Positions 20,174 through 31,073 of a stretch of DNA of 64,000 bases are shown piece by piece (within the stretch, counting starts at the first letter, position 1; each line of letters opens with the position of its first letter). A program made the translations under genes and the position numbers. Origin of the DNA: a bacterium (lineage in GTDB: Bacteria > BMS3Abin14); assembly GCA_020350725.1 (NCBI GenBank), contig CP070719.1:2514794-2578793 (forward strand), in the 5' to 3' direction. The notes under the pieces were generated by a model. The model searched no databases, was not told where the DNA came from, and saw nothing but the letters and a program-made list of their open reading frames with translations.

Positions 20174-21262
20174 ATGACCGACAGGAAGAGTTTCGACATC
20201 CTCGTCCTCGAGGGGGACGGGATCGGGCCCGAGGTGGCCGCGGAGGCCCTCAAGGTCCTGGACGCGGCAGGAGAAGGGGCCGGTCTCGAATTTCACTATC
20301 ACCATGCCCTTGTGGGCGGCGCGGCCATTGACGAGGAAGGGGCGCCCATCTCCCAGGAGACCATGCGAAAGGCCGAGGCGGCGGACGCCATTATTCTCGG
20401 GGCGGTAGGAGGGCCGAAATGGGACGACCTGCCCACCCTGGAGAGGCCCGAACAGGGCCTGCTGGGTCTTCGGATGAGACTGGATCTTTTCGCCAACCTC
20501 CGACCGGCCACCGTTTTTGAACCCCTCGCCGACGCATCCACCCTGAAGCGCGAGGTCGTGTCGGGTATCGACCTGCTGGTGGTCCGGGAGCTCGTCTCCG
20601 ACCTCTATTTCGGAGAACCGAGGGGCGTCAAGTCGAGCGATGAAGGCCGTGTTGCCTTCAACACCATGAGGTATTCGGACCGGGAGATCAGCAGGGTGGC
20701 CCGGGTCGCCTTCGATGCCGCCCTCCGCCGAAGGAGGAAGGTGACGTCGGTGGACAAGGCCAACGTCCTGGAGGTCAGCGGCCTCTGGCGGGAGGTCGTG
20801 TGCGAGGTCGCCAGGGAATATCCCGACGTGGAGCTGGACCATCAGTACGTGGACAACTGCAGCATGCAGCTTATCAGAGACCCGTCCCAGTTCGATGTCA
20901 TCCTCACCGGCAACATGTTCGGGGATATCCTGTCCGATGAGGCGGCCATGTTGACCGGTTCCATTGGAATGCTCCCCTCCGCAAGCCTGGGTGCCGATTT
21001 CGCCCTGTACGAACCGGTGCACGGAAGCGCCCCGGACATCGCGGGGCAGGACAGGGCCAATCCCCTGGCCACCATCCTCTCCATCGCCATGCTCCTGGAG
21101 ATCACCTGTAAGGACGCCGAATCCGCCGGCAGGGTGCGCTCGGCAGTGGAAAGGGTCCTCAACGACGGCTATCGGACGGCGGACATCATCGGGGAGGGGG
21201 AAGATCCTGTACCCTGCTCCCGTATGGGGGACCTGGTCGTCGAGGCGGTGAGGAGGGGGTGA
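20174..21262 (+). CDS. leuB: 3-isopropylmalate dehydrogenase
   Basis: A 362-residue NAD-dependent decarboxylating dehydrogenase. Visible motifs: '[15 protein letters not shown]', '[12 protein letters not shown]', '[14 protein letters not shown]' (substrate specificity loop), '[18 protein letters not shown]', and metal-binding '[29 protein letters not shown]' with '[19 protein letters not shown]'. It produces 2-ketoisocaproate. The gene follows leuD directly and abuts hom. Confidence 0.95.
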   Translation: MTDRKSFDILVLEGDGIGPEVAAEALKVLDAAGEGAGLEFHYHHALVGGAAIDEEGAPISQETMRKAEAADAIILGAVGGPKWDDLPTLERPEQGLLGLRMRLDLFANLRPATVFEPLADASTLKREVVSGIDLLVVRELVSDLYFGEPRGVKSSDEGRVAFNTMRYSDREISRVARVAFDAALRRRRKVTSVDKANVLEVSGLWREVVCEVAREYPDVELDHQYVDNCSMQLIRDPSQFDVILTGNMFGDILSDEAAMLTGSIGMLPSASLGADFALYEPVHGSAPDIAGQDRANPLATILSIAMLLEITCKDAESAGRVRSAVERVLNDGYRTADIIGEGEDPVPCSRMGDLVVEAVRRG

Positions 21263-21263
21263 A

Positions 21264-22577
21264 TTGAAAGCCGTCAACATCGGCCTGGTCGGTCTCGGCA
21301 CCATCGGCTGCGGGACGGTGGACATCCTGCAGCGGAACCGGTCCGTTTTAAAGGACCGCCTGGGAGCCTCCATCGATATCGTGCGGGCGTCGGACATCGA
21401 TCTGAAGCGTCCCAGACCGGTGGAACTTCCCGCCCGGATCCTGACCCCGGATGCCTGGGAGGTTATCAGAGATCCTGAGGTCCAGATAATGGTGGAACTG
21501 ATCGGGGGGATCGAACCGGCCAGGAGCTTGATCCTTGAGGCCTTCGATCGGGGCAAACATGTGGTCACGGCCAACAAGGCTCTCCTGTCAACCCACTGGT
21601 CGGAGCTGGTTTCCAAGGCCGATGACCGAGGCGTGACCCTCGGGTTCGAGGGAAGCGTGGCCGGCGGTATCCCCCTCATCCGGGCCATCAAGGTCGGCCT
21701 GGTAGCCAACCGCATCCGCTCCGTCACGGGGATCATCAACGGTACGTGTAACTATATTCTGACCAGGATGCACCGGGAGGGCAGGCCCTTTCCGGAGATC
21801 CTCGGCGAGGCACAGGCCATGGGATACGCGGAGGCCGACCCGGCCCTGGATGTGGAGGGTGTTGACGCGGCCCAGAAGCTGGCGGTCCTGGTCAACCTGT
21901 GTTTCAACTCTCCGGTGTCCCATGCCGACATTCTCCACCGGGGCATCACCGAGATCACTCCTCTCGACCTGGAGATGGCCGAGGAGTTCGGCTTCAGGGT
22001 CAAACTCCTGGCTTCGGCGACCCAGGTCGAGGATGAGGTGGAGGCCTGGGTCTATCCGGCCCTTGTTCCCGAGGGACACCCTCTGGCCACGGTTGACGGC
22101 GTCTTCAACGCCGTTTACATAGAGGACGACAACCTTGGACCGTCCCTCTATTACGGTCGGGGAGCGGGGGACCTGCCCACTGGAAGTGCGGTGGTGGCCG
22201 ATATCGTCTCATGTGCCCGCGACATCCTCTCGGGAGCTGTGGCGAGGTTGCCCGTCGGCGGTCAGCGTCACGGTCTCGGCAGCCAGAAGCGGGTGAGTCT
22301 GTCGGATGACACGAGGAGTGAATTCTACGTGAGGATGTCGGCGGCAGACAGGCCGGGAGTGCTTTCAACCATAGCGGGGATTCTGGGCAGGAATGAGATC
22401 AGCATAGCGTCGGTTATCCAGCGGGGAAGAGAGTCGGCCCAGGGGGAGGGGGTCCCCATAGTGATGATCACCCATGAGGCTTCCTATTCCAGGATGATGA
22501 CGGCCATAGGGGAGATCGACGACCAGGAGGTCGTGGTGGGGAACAGTTTCAGTATGCGGATATTGAGATCGGACTAG
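21264..22577 (+). CDS. hom: Homoserine dehydrogenase
   Basis: A 437-residue enzyme reducing aspartate semialdehyde to homoserine. The NAD(P) motif 'GLVGLGTIGCGTVDIL' is at the N-terminus, 'TANKALLS' near 105, catalytic-domain 'GTCNYILTRM' and 'GYAEADPALDVEGVDAAQKLAVL' near 160-205, and a C-terminal ACT domain (~350-430) for threonine feedback. The start is a TTG one base after the leuB stop, with GAGGAGGGGG upstream. This start matches the family N-terminus and no ATG is available there. Confidence 0.94.
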   Translation: MKAVNIGLVGLGTIGCGTVDILQRNRSVLKDRLGASIDIVRASDIDLKRPRPVELPARILTPDAWEVIRDPEVQIMVELIGGIEPARSLILEAFDRGKHVVTANKALLSTHWSELVSKADDRGVTLGFEGSVAGGIPLIRAIKVGLVANRIRSVTGIINGTCNYILTRMHREGRPFPEILGEAQAMGYAEADPALDVEGVDAAQKLAVLVNLCFNSPVSHADILHRGITEITPLDLEMAEEFGFRVKLLASATQVEDEVEAWVYPALVPEGHPLATVDGVFNAVYIEDDNLGPSLYYGRGAGDLPTGSAVVADIVSCARDILSGAVARLPVGGQRHGLGSQKRVSLSDDTRSEFYVRMSAADRPGVLSTIAGILGRNEISIASVIQRGRESAQGEGVPIVMITHEASYSRMMTAIGEIDDQEVVVGNSFSMRILRSD

Positions 22578-22594
22578 GTCCGGATGGTGGTCTC

Positions 22595-22675
22595 TGTCCG
22601 CAGAGGACGCCAAGGGCAAAGAGGGAATATCGCGTTAAACAGGTTTTTTTTGGATTTTGGACTTTGGATTTTTTA
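22595..22675 (+). repeat. Word-repeat spacer, CGCAGAGGACGCCAAGG and TTTGGATTTTGGACTTTGG types
   Basis: Two word families are joined: CCGCAGAGGACGCCAAGGG (22599-22617) and a T-rich GGATTTTGGACTTTGGATT stretch (22643-22672) that equals the right arm of the 19561 element without a left arm. No gene seen. Confidence 0.7.
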
Positions 22676-22715
22676 TCGATATCCCGACTTCCGGATCCTG
22701 AAACGTAAGGGAAAC

Positions 22716-23999
22716 ATGAGTGTGAAATACAAATACATCATCCTCCTCGGTGACGGGATGTCCGACCGGCCGATCCCGGAACTGGCCGGAAGAACGCCCC
22801 TCGAGGCGGCGGCTACCCCCCACATGGACCGGGTGGCATCCGGCGGGATCGTCGGCCTTGCCAGGACCATTCCCCAGGGCATGGCCCTCGGCAGCGACGT
22901 GGCCAACCTCTCTGTCCTGGGATACGATCCAGCCAGGGTTTACACCGGCCGATCGCCCATCGAGGCGGCGGGGATGGGTGTTGACCTGGGACCGGATGAT
23001 GTGGCCTTTCGCTGCAATCTGGTCACCCTCGGTTCGATGGGCGGAGGAACCGATCTGGCGGACGGCCCAGTCGACCCTCAGTGGGTCATGGTGGACTTTG
23101 CCGGCGGGCATCCATCCAACGAAGAGGGCCGGTCCCTCGTCGCCAGCCTCAGTGAGCACATCGCGGGCAGCGGTATCGAGTTTCATCCCGGTGTTTCCTA
23201 TCGCCATCTCATGGTCTGGCGAAACGGCATGGATGAACTGGACGTCGCTCCCCCCCACGATCTGACGGACAATCCCATCGGGGAAGGGTGGCCGAAGGGG
23301 GATGCCTCCGAGAGGGTCCTGGACATCATGAGACGCTCTGTCGAGATCTTTGCCCACCATCCGGTCAACAGGCTGCGGCGGGATGCGGGAAAGGCGCCGG
23401 TGAACTCAGTCTGGCTCTGGGGACAGGGCAGGAGACCGAACCTCCCCCTTTTCGCGGACAGATACGGACTGCAGGGAGCGATGATCACGGCTGTCGACCT
23501 TCTGAGGGGCCTGGGGGCGTGCCTCGGGTTCGAATTGATCCAGGTTCCGGGCGCCACCGGCTACCTGGACACTAATTACAGGGGCAAGGCGGATGCCGCC
23601 CTGGAGGCATTGGGCCGGGTGGACCTGGTCTACCTGCACGTTGAGGCTCCCGACGAAGCCGGCCACGGGGGAAACCTGAATGACAAGCTGGCAGCCATCG
23701 AAGCCTTCGACGGGAAGGTCGTGGGCCCGGTCCTCCAGGGACTGGGGAGGCTGGGGGCCCACCGGGTCCTGGTCATGCCCGACCACGCCACACCGCTGGA
23801 GATCAAGACCCACTCAGGCGATCCGGTCCCCTTCGCCGCCCTGGATTCGGAATCCGGTACGGCCGGGTCGGGAGTGGAGTACACTGAGAACAGCGCTGCC
23901 GGCACCGGCCTGATGATCGACAGGGGACACGAACTGATGGGAAGGTTCATCAGGGGAGAACTCTGGAACCGGCCAACAGATCCAGGAGCCGAAATCTAA
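22716..23999 (+). CDS. ApgM-like alkaline-phosphatase-superfamily protein, proposed alternative homoserine kinase
   Basis: A 427-residue member of the archaeal-type cofactor-independent phosphoglycerate mutase family (COG3635). The metal and Ser motif '[30 protein letters not shown]' is at the N-terminus, '[16 protein letters not shown]' at ~65-80, '[13 protein letters not shown]' near 308 and 'VMPDHATP' near 350. A subgroup next to hom is annotated in family databases as a proposed homoserine kinase. This copy sits between hom and lysC and no ThrB is visible in the window, which fits. An ordinary phosphoglycerate mutase remains possible. ATG 22716 is chosen over 22584, which lies in the repeat. 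Confidence 0.8.
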   Translation: MSVKYKYIILLGDGMSDRPIPELAGRTPLEAAATPHMDRVASGGIVGLARTIPQGMALGSDVANLSVLGYDPARVYTGRSPIEAAGMGVDLGPDDVAFRCNLVTLGSMGGGTDLADGPVDPQWVMVDFAGGHPSNEEGRSLVASLSEHIAGSGIEFHPGVSYRHLMVWRNGMDELDVAPPHDLTDNPIGEGWPKGDASERVLDIMRRSVEIFAHHPVNRLRRDAGKAPVNSVWLWGQGRRPNLPLFADRYGLQGAMITAVDLLRGLGACLGFELIQVPGATGYLDTNYRGKADAALEALGRVDLVYLHVEAPDEAGHGGNLNDKLAAIEAFDGKVVGPVLQGLGRLGAHRVLVMPDHATPLEIKTHSGDPVPFAALDSESGTAGSGVEYTENSAAGTGLMIDRGHELMGRFIRGELWNRPTDPGAEI

Positions 24000-24084
24000 A
24001 CTCCGGAACACAGGGCATTGGAGTGGTTTCGGACCCTGGATGTTCACTTTTGGATTCGAACTTGAGAGGGGGAGGACTGAAACT

Positions 24085-25308
24085 ATGGCATTGATCGTTC
24101 AGAAGTTCGGTGGGACTTCGGTGGGAGACATCGAGAAGATCAAACATGTCGCCACCATCGCCAAAGCCGCCCATGACGCCGGCAACAAGGTCGTGGTCGT
24201 GGTGTCGGCCATGGCGGGAGAGACCAACAAGCTGGTCGATTTCTGCAGCGCTCTTATGGATCCGCCGGACCCGAGGGAGTACGACATGGTTGTGTCCACG
24301 GGGGAGCAGGTGACCATAGGCCTGCTGGCCATGGCCCTGAAGGTCATGGGCGTCGAGGCGGTGTCCCTCCTGGGATCGCAGGTGCCCATCCGCACGGACG
24401 ATGTGCACATAAAAGCCAGGATCCAGAAGATCGAAGGGGGGAAAATCCGCAGGAACCTGAAAGCGAACCGCATCGTGATCATTCCGGGCTTCCAGGGGAT
24501 CAATGCCCGGGGCGATGTCACGACCCTGGGAAGGGGAGGCTCGGATACCTCAGCCGTCGCCGTGGCGGCCGCACTGAAGGCCGATGTCTGTGAGATCTAC
24601 ACCGATGTCGAAGGCATCTTCACGGCCGACCCCAACGTAGTGATCGATGCCCGGAAGATCTCCCGGATCTCCTATGACGAGATGCTGGAGATGGCCAGCC
24701 AGGGGGCAAAGGTCCTGCAGATCCGGTCCGTAGAATTCGCCAAAAAATACAATGTCCCACTGCACGTTCGCTCCACATTCACCGGGGCGGAGGGAACATG
24801 GGTGACCAAGGAGGACGAGGAAATGGAAAATGTGGTGGTTTCAGGCGTAACCTGCGACAAGAACGAGGCGAAGATCTCCATCCTAAGAGTGCCCGACAAA
24901 CCAGGGATTGCCGCCAAGATCTTCGGTCCCATCGCCGAGGCCAACATTAACGTGGACATGATCATTCAGAACATAAGCATCGATGGTTTCACCGACCTGA
25001 CCTTTACGGTGACCCGTACCGATCTGACCCAGGCCCTGGAGATCGTGCGCCGGGTGGCGGAGAAGATCGGGGCAAAGGATGTCCTGACCGAGGAGAAGGT
25101 CGCCAAGGTGGCCGTCATCGGCACCGGAATGCGGAGCCATTCCGGAATCGCCTCGAAGATGTTCAAGGCGCTGGCCAAGGAGGGGATCAACATCATGATG
25201 ATCAGCACCTCGGAGATCAAGGTGTCGTGCATCATCGAGAGGAAGTATTCGGAACTGGCGGTCAGGGTGCTCCATGACGCCTTTGACCTCGGCACGGAGA
25301 CCGTCTGA
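24085..25308 (+). CDS. lysC: Aspartate kinase
   Basis: A 407-residue enzyme phosphorylating aspartate, first step to Lys, Thr and Met. The N-terminal signature '[19 protein letters not shown]' is followed by '[19 protein letters not shown]' (~150-170), '[15 protein letters not shown]' and a C-terminal pair of ACT domains (~265-405) for Lys/Thr feedback. An open frame exists from 24040, but ATG 24085 has GGAGGACTGAAACT upstream. The order hom-kinase-lysC makes a compact aspartate-pathway unit. Confidence 0.95.
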   Translation: MALIVQKFGGTSVGDIEKIKHVATIAKAAHDAGNKVVVVVSAMAGETNKLVDFCSALMDPPDPREYDMVVSTGEQVTIGLLAMALKVMGVEAVSLLGSQVPIRTDDVHIKARIQKIEGGKIRRNLKANRIVIIPGFQGINARGDVTTLGRGGSDTSAVAVAAALKADVCEIYTDVEGIFTADPNVVIDARKISRISYDEMLEMASQGAKVLQIRSVEFAKKYNVPLHVRSTFTGAEGTWVTKEDEEMENVVVSGVTCDKNEAKISILRVPDKPGIAAKIFGPIAEANINVDMIIQNISIDGFTDLTFTVTRTDLTQALEIVRRVAEKIGAKDVLTEEKVAKVAVIGTGMRSHSGIASKMFKALAKEGINIMMISTSEIKVSCIIERKYSELAVRVLHDAFDLGTETV

Positions 25309-25346
25309 AAAAGGTATTGTTTCCAAAGGGACCTAAGGGTGACGCT

Positions 25347-26945
25347 ATGAAGAAAGAGAAGAAGAGACAGCTGGTCATCTACGACACCACGCTCAGGGAT
25401 GGCACCCAGGCTGAGGAGATCAGCCTCCAGATGACCGACAAAATCAACATAGCACATAAGCTGGATGAGCTGGGGGTCGATTTCATCGAGGGCGGCTGGC
25501 CCGGATCCAACCCCAAGGACATGGAGTTTTTCGAGGCGGCCAGGGACCTGAGACTCGATTATTCGCGCATAGCCGCGTTCGGCTCGACGAGACGCAAGGG
25601 GATCAAAGCGGCCGACGACCCCCAGATCCAGGCCCTTCTCAGAGCGGCCGACGTCGTCACCATCTTCGGAAAGAGCTGGCATCTTCATGTCAAGGAGGCG
25701 CTGCGGACCACTCTGGAGGAGAACCTTGACATGATCCACGATTCTGTGTCCTACCTCAAGGCCAATGCCGACATCGTCTTCTACGACGCGGAGCATTTCT
25801 TCGACGGCTACAAGGATAATCCCCGATACGCCGTCAAGACCCTTCAGGCGGCCCATGATGCCGGGGCCGATTGCCTGGTCCTTTGCGACACCAACGGGGG
25901 GACCCTCCCCTCTGAGATCGCCCAGATCGTCGGTGATGTCCAGAGCAAGCTCAAGGGTGCCCCGCTTGGGGCACACATGCACAACGATTCGGAATGCGCC
26001 GTGGCCAACTCCCTGGTCCTGCTCCAGATGGGGGGAGTCCATGTCCAGGGTACCATCAACGGGTGGGGCGAGAGATGCGGCAACGCCAACCTCGTCTCCA
26101 TCATCCCGGCTGCCGTCCTGAAGATGGGCCTCGAGACGGGCATCGACGAGAAAAAACTCGGACGCCTGCGGGAGCTGTCCCGGGCCATATCCGAATTCGC
26201 CAACATGGCACCGTACTCCCATCAGCCCTATGTGGGAAGAAGCGCCTTTGCCCACAAAGGGGGCGTTCACGTATCCGCCATGCAGAGAAACCGGAGAACC
26301 TACGAGCACATCGATCCCTCCACGGTCGGGAACCGGACACGGGTCCTCCTGTCGGACCTGTCCGGGCGCAGCAACGTCATATACAAGGCCATGGAATTCG
26401 GCGTGGAGGTGGACGAAAAGGATCCGGCCATAGCGGCCGTCCTCGATCAGATCAAGGACCTCGAGAACAGGGGCTTCCTCTATGAATCAGCCGAGGGGTC
26501 CTTCGAATTGCTCCTGAAGAAGGCGCTGGGCAAGCACCGGAGATTCTTCGGATTGAAGGGCTTCAGGGTCATCGACGAGAAGAGGGAATGGGACAGGCCG
26601 CCTCTCTCGGAAGCGACGATCATGGTTGAGGTTGAGGGGAACACCGAACACACAGCTGCTGTTGGACAGGGACCCGTGGATGCCATGGACCGGGCGCTGA
26701 GAAAGGCATTGACCAAATTCTATCCCGTCCTGGAGGACGTGAGACTTATCGATTACAAGGTCCGTATCCTGCCCGAGGACAAGGGGACCGCCGCTGTCAC
26801 CCGCGTGATCATCGAGTCCGGCGATAGGGAGACAAAATGGTCCACCGTAGGCGTTTCCGACAACATTCTCGAGGCGTCCTGGCAGGCGCTGGTGGACTCC
26901 ATCGAGTATAAACTCCTCCGGGAGGAGGAGAAGGGAGCCCTCTGA
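25347..26945 (+). CDS. cimA: Citramalate synthase
   Basis: A 532-residue DRE-TIM metallolyase condensing acetyl-CoA and pyruvate, giving 2-ketobutyrate for Ile without threonine deaminase. Motifs: '[17 protein letters not shown]', '[18 protein letters not shown]' and '[14 protein letters not shown]', plus a C-terminal LeuA-type domain (~400-530). The TQAEEIS and GERCGNANL signatures separate it from LeuA at 16621 and fit the CimA branch. Product use by LeuCD and LeuB is expected. Start ATG 25347, after CCTAAGGGTGACGCT. Confidence 0.92.
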   Translation: MKKEKKRQLVIYDTTLRDGTQAEEISLQMTDKINIAHKLDELGVDFIEGGWPGSNPKDMEFFEAARDLRLDYSRIAAFGSTRRKGIKAADDPQIQALLRAADVVTIFGKSWHLHVKEALRTTLEENLDMIHDSVSYLKANADIVFYDAEHFFDGYKDNPRYAVKTLQAAHDAGADCLVLCDTNGGTLPSEIAQIVGDVQSKLKGAPLGAHMHNDSECAVANSLVLLQMGGVHVQGTINGWGERCGNANLVSIIPAAVLKMGLETGIDEKKLGRLRELSRAISEFANMAPYSHQPYVGRSAFAHKGGVHVSAMQRNRRTYEHIDPSTVGNRTRVLLSDLSGRSNVIYKAMEFGVEVDEKDPAIAAVLDQIKDLENRGFLYESAEGSFELLLKKALGKHRRFFGLKGFRVIDEKREWDRPPLSEATIMVEVEGNTEHTAAVGQGPVDAMDRALRKALTKFYPVLEDVRLIDYKVRILPEDKGTAAVTRVIIESGDRETKWSTVGVSDNILEASWQALVDSIEYKLLREEEKGAL

Positions 26946-27236
26946 GGGCACCCGTTCCCCCGGCAGGGACGATCCGGAAAGACCGGAGGGGAAAAGACGC
27001 ATTTGTTCCCTTTCGGTTCCGGCAGGACAGCACATCCCTGGACCATCCATCCCGCGGGGCAGTCCCTGCCCGGCGCCAGCCCGTAACGAACGATCCCGTC
27101 AAATGTGAATAACTTCCCAAGCCGTCACCGGGTCTTAGACCTTGACGGAAACAAATTATTGTGCAAAAAAGAACAGTTGCAAAACCTGGGAGAGGGAGTC
27201 TTTTTGTGAATTGATGCGCAAAAGGGAGGGTGTTTA
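26946..27236 (+). other. Intergenic region upstream of the 13-heme cytochrome
   Basis: No gene seen in 291 bases. It contains an inverted repeat CCGTCA (27122-27127) / TGACGG (27143-27148) and a TTGACG hexamer at 27142 without a convincing -10. An AT-rich stretch follows, then the ribosome site GGGAGGGTGTTTA before ATG 27237. Confidence 0.5.
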
Positions 27237-29087
27237 ATGACCGAACAGAAGAGCGTTTTCGAGCGGGGGCTCTGGCGCAATACCATGAGCTATCTCGGAA
27301 TCATCACCAGCGCCATCTCCGCGGTTTTCATCGCGATCCTCCTCCTCATCGACCTGCTGGCGGCGGTCCATTCCGCCTACATGGGCGTTCTGGTGTTCTT
27401 TATTCTGCCCGTTTTCTTCATGTCCGGTTTTCTCCTCATAGGATGGGGAATGTGGGAGGAACACAAGAGAAGGCGGAAGGCATCTGTCGTCGAAGTCCCG
27501 AAGTTCCCCGTGTTTGATCTGAACATGCCCAGGCACAGGGTCACCTTTATCATCACCCTCGGCGTGGCCGTGGGCACCGCTCTGCTCCTTACCGTCATCG
27601 CCTACGAGGCCTACCACTTCACGGAGTCCCTGACCTTCTGCGGGGAGCTGTGCCATGAGGTCATGGAGCCTGAGGCTACCGCGCTGCAGAACTCCCCACA
27701 CGCCAGGGTGTCCTGTGCCAAGTGTCACGTCGGACCGGGGGCCGGCTGGTACGTCCGGTCGAAACTGGCCGGAAGCAGACAGATGATCGCTGTTCTTCTC
27801 AACACCTACCCCAAACCCCTGCCGCCGGCCATCCAGCATCTCCGGCCTGCCCGGGAGACCTGCGAGGAGTGCCACTGGCCCGAGAAGTTCTACGGGAGCA
27901 AGCTGAAGGTCAGGACCCACTTCGGATTCGATGAGCGCAACACGCCCCACGATGTCTCCTTCCTGGTCAGGATCGGGGGGGGCGAATCCACCGCCGGTGA
28001 GGACGGGTCGGGCATCCATTGGCACATGCTCAGCGAGAAGAAGGTTACATTTGAGGCCGCCGATCCGGCCCTCCAGACCATCCCCGTCGTCTGGGAGGAG
28101 AAGGAAGACGGCACCGTTGTCGAGTACCGGCTTGAGGGATATGATGAAGCGGATCAGGGAGGATCGGAGGGCCACCAGGACGAACCTCGCCTCGTGGACT
28201 GCGTCGTCTGTCACAACCGGCCCACTCATATATATTATTCGCCCCAGGAGAGCATGGATAAGGCCCTGGTGGAAGAGGCCATCGACCACAAGCTGCCCTA
28301 CATCAAAAAGCTGGGTGTGGAGGTCCTGGTTGCCGAGTACGCCACCAAGGAGGAAGCCTTCGACCGGATCGGCGCAAAGATCTGGGAGTTCTACAGGGAG
28401 AATTACCCCGATGTCGCCTCGGAAAAGGAAACCGCCGTCCAGAGGGCTGTCGAGGTCATTCGGGATATCTACGACAAGAACTTCTTCCCGGAGATGAGTG
28501 TCTCCTGGAAGGAGTATCCCGACAACATCGGACACAGGATCTTTCCCGGATGTTTCCGCTGCCACGACGGCAAGCACGTCAGCGAGGACGGACAGGTCAT
28601 ACGGAGGGAATGCGTGGTCTGCCACACCATGCCCGAGAGCAGCCCAAGCAAACACTGGACGGAAGCGTTCCCCGAGGGTGAGGACTGGGAGACCTGGCAT
28701 CCCTGGGATCTGAAATACCAGCACGCGGAGATGAACTGCAGCAGGTGCCACACCGGCGGGCTGCCCCCGTCGAGGGACTGCAGAACCTGTCACATCGAGA
28801 AGGGAGTCGCCGACTACGACGAGACCGTGGGAATGGGAGATTTCGAGTGTCAGGACTGCCACCTGGATCTCCAGAGCGTACAGCCGGTCATGGACTGTAC
28901 CGACTGCCATGACGACATCGGGCAGCTTCACACGGAGATCGAGGACCACTTCGAGGCGGGGTGTGTCACCTGTCACCAGCCCCACCTGTGGACGGTCAGA
29001 AGCAGGGAGACCTGCTATGAGTGCCACGATGACAAGGAGGACCACAATCCCGATGAGATGTGCGCCGACTGCCACGATTTTATCTGA
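27237..29087 (+). CDS. NapC/NirT-like 13-heme membrane-anchored cytochrome c
   Basis: A 616-residue protein with two N-terminal transmembrane segments (~15-65 and ~100-125) and a large periplasmic part. I count 13 heme sites. The first is CX3CH (FCGELCHEVMEPE, ~residue 138), the rest CXXCH: CAKCH, CEECH, CVVCH, CFRCH, CVVCH, CSRCH, CRTCH, CQDCH, CTDCH, CVTCH, CYECH and CADCH. The N-terminal part resembles NapC/NirT quinol dehydrogenases, and the last seven to eight hemes form a dense C-terminal cluster (~500-616). A role carrying electrons from menaquinol to a periplasmic acceptor is inferred. The large minus-strand ORF here is a codon-bias shadow. Confidence 0.88.
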   Translation: MTEQKSVFERGLWRNTMSYLGIITSAISAVFIAILLLIDLLAAVHSAYMGVLVFFILPVFFMSGFLLIGWGMWEEHKRRRKASVVEVPKFPVFDLNMPRHRVTFIITLGVAVGTALLLTVIAYEAYHFTESLTFCGELCHEVMEPEATALQNSPHARVSCAKCHVGPGAGWYVRSKLAGSRQMIAVLLNTYPKPLPPAIQHLRPARETCEECHWPEKFYGSKLKVRTHFGFDERNTPHDVSFLVRIGGGESTAGEDGSGIHWHMLSEKKVTFEAADPALQTIPVVWEEKEDGTVVEYRLEGYDEADQGGSEGHQDEPRLVDCVVCHNRPTHIYYSPQESMDKALVEEAIDHKLPYIKKLGVEVLVAEYATKEEAFDRIGAKIWEFYRENYPDVASEKETAVQRAVEVIRDIYDKNFFPEMSVSWKEYPDNIGHRIFPGCFRCHDGKHVSEDGQVIRRECVVCHTMPESSPSKHWTEAFPEGEDWETWHPWDLKYQHAEMNCSRCHTGGLPPSRDCRTCHIEKGVADYDETVGMGDFECQDCHLDLQSVQPVMDCTDCHDDIGQLHTEIEDHFEAGCVTCHQPHLWTVRSRETCYECHDDKEDHNPDEMCADCHDFI

Positions 29088-29107
29088 GGGCTGAAAGCTT
29101 TTTCAAC

Positions 29108-29140
29108 AGGGCCCGGTTGTCATGATCGGGCCTTTGTTTT
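29108..29140 (+). terminator. Probable terminator after the 13-heme cytochrome
   Basis: Stem GGCCCG (29110-29115) / CGGGCC (29127-29132), extended by G-T and A-T pairs, followed by TTTGTTTT. It lies 21 bases after the stop. Confidence 0.7.
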
Positions 29141-29270
29141 GAGGCTAAGGGAGCTTAGGATTAAGGGCTTAGGGCTGCTGGCCGGGTGCTGGACCGGGAC
29201 CGCTGAAGCTCATTCCTCCGCCCCTGCGGGGTGAAAAGGCCGCGCCCTGACTGATAGAGGGATCGCCGGA

Positions 29271-31064
29271 TTGGATAACGGAGAACACGGAGAGAACATA
29301 AGAAGAGAGGAACTGTCGGATGCTGTACGGGCCCTGACGGAAAGGGTAGCCCGGCTGGAGGACCTGGTCCAGGGCCTGCGGGTTGCCGGGGGCGAAGCGG
29401 AGACACAGGCAGAGGCCCGGATGGAGGTACCAGCGGGAGAGACAGGCCTCGCCGACCGGGGAGGTCCCCTGACCACCGGCGGCATGACGGCTGTCTTCTC
29501 CCGGATCGCCACCGTCAGCCTCATCCTCGTCCTGGCCCTTGTCCTGCGCACACTCACCGATAGCGGCTTCCTCGGCATCAGGGTGGGGAGCCTGCTGGGG
29601 ATCGGATACGCTTCGCTCCTCGAGGCCATCGGCTGGTTCATGTACCGCAGGTCCCATCCCTTCGCCCCCATATTCAGCGTCAGCGGCGCCCTCCTTCTGT
29701 TCTCCGTCGTCATCGAGACCCACGCTACTTTCGGGGTCCTATCGTCCCTTCCCGCCTACATTGTGCTGATCGTGGCCGCCGCCGGCCTCGCCGTCATCAG
29801 CCGGCTCCAGGGGGTCGCAACACCGGCGTGGGTCGGGACTGTGGGGCTCCTGTTCGCCGGAGTCCCCCTCGATTTTCCCAACCCCTTCTTTATCTACCTC
29901 GCCGTCCTTCTGTTGGCCGCGAATCTCATGGCCTTTGCGGCTGTGGACCTCCCCAGGAGCTGGTGGCTGAGGCACCTGACGGTGGCGGTGACCGGGCTCG
30001 TGTACCTGGCCTGGGCCTTCAAGATCGCGATGGCCCTTAAAGGGGAAGGTCCGCTACCCGGCAACCTGGCTTTCACCTGGTTCCTCCCCTCTGTCTCCGT
30101 CATGACGGTGTTCTATGTCACGATGAGCTTCCTGAGGACGGTAAGGCGGCGGTTGGAAGCCATTGGGATGTTCGACGCCCTTCTTCCCACCCTGTCCGCG
30201 GTCTGGGCCTACGGTCTCGCATTTCTCGTTATCCGCTCGGCCGCCTGGGATATCAGGGTCCTTGGAGCGGCCGGGGTTGCTGCCGCCACCGCTCTCCTGG
30301 GCCTGGCCTTCCTCGCCGTGCGGACACGGGAGGATGGGCCGGCGGGAGCCAATGTCTTTGCCTTTCCCGCGGCCTTTCTCCTGGCCATCTCCTTCCGGGA
30401 CGTCTCCGGCCAGTCGATCATCGCCCTGGCCATCCTCTCATGGGCCGCCCTGAATCTGGCCTATCTCTCCCGGATCTGGAAAAGCTCCGGCGTCCGGGTC
30501 ACCTCCTACTTCCTCCAGATCACGGTCATGGGAGCTTCGCTGCTGCTTCTGGCGTCCGCCCCCGTGGGGAGAATGCCCGCCATAACGATCGTATCCACGG
30601 CGGCCATCGCCGCGATCGCCTTTATCCATTACCGCCTGGCCAGGGGGACCGAACCGCCGGCCGACTCGTTCTATTTCACCCGCCTTGACGGAAAGGACAG
30701 AAGCGCCGCCGCCCTCCTGGTCGTGTCCCTCGCGGGAGCCTTCCTCGCGTGCCGGGCCGGATCGCACCTCCTGATCTTCGCGGTGCTGGACGGGACCTCC
30801 GACGCTTTCCGGTCCATTCAATCCATACTGATCAACCTGGGCGCCATCGCCCTGTTTCTGGCCGCGTCAAGACTTAAAAGCGTCGAGGTTAAGATGGTGG
30901 CGATCCTTGTCACCCTGATCGGGGGAGGCAAGGTTTTTCTCCTCGATCTTCTCGGTATCCGCGGTATGCCGCTGGTCATGAGCGTCCTCTCCTTCGGCCT
31001 GGCCGCCGCCCTGGCGGCGGTTGTTCTCAGTAGATGGCAAAAAACCTCCCCGAAGCAGGGTTAA
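29271..31064 (+). CDS. DUF2339-like polytopic membrane protein
   Basis: A 597-residue protein. Residues ~1-45 form a charged coiled coil ('ELSDAVRALTERVARLEDLVQGL'), followed by a linker and then about 15 hydrophobic segments to the end. The layout (N-terminal coiled coil then many short helices) matches DUF2339, predicted membrane proteins of unknown function. The start is a TTG with AGAGGG upstream; no better start precedes the coiled coil. No cofactor or catalytic motif is visible. A GGCTTAGGGC word spacer precedes it. Confidence 0.68.
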   Translation: MDNGEHGENIRREELSDAVRALTERVARLEDLVQGLRVAGGEAETQAEARMEVPAGETGLADRGGPLTTGGMTAVFSRIATVSLILVLALVLRTLTDSGFLGIRVGSLLGIGYASLLEAIGWFMYRRSHPFAPIFSVSGALLLFSVVIETHATFGVLSSLPAYIVLIVAAAGLAVISRLQGVATPAWVGTVGLLFAGVPLDFPNPFFIYLAVLLLAANLMAFAAVDLPRSWWLRHLTVAVTGLVYLAWAFKIAMALKGEGPLPGNLAFTWFLPSVSVMTVFYVTMSFLRTVRRRLEAIGMFDALLPTLSAVWAYGLAFLVIRSAAWDIRVLGAAGVAAATALLGLAFLAVRTREDGPAGANVFAFPAAFLLAISFRDVSGQSIIALAILSWAALNLAYLSRIWKSSGVRVTSYFLQITVMGASLLLLASAPVGRMPAITIVSTAAIAAIAFIHYRLARGTEPPADSFYFTRLDGKDRSAAALLVVSLAGAFLACRAGSHLLIFAVLDGTSDAFRSIQSILINLGAIALFLAASRLKSVEVKMVAILVTLIGGGKVFLLDLLGIRGMPLVMSVLSFGLAAALAAVVLSRWQKTSPKQG

Positions 31065-31073
31065 TGCTTTTCG

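Noticed and set aside
27234-29075. A 613-codon minus-strand open frame opposite the 13-heme cytochrome
   Set aside because: It mirrors the plus-strand gene nearly end to end, has no recognisable domain, and the plus strand has 13 heme motifs. It is a GC-codon shadow.
29205-29270. Possible riboswitch in the leader of the DUF2339-like gene
   Set aside because: Only a small CCCCTGCGGGG hairpin is seen; no conserved aptamer core recognised.
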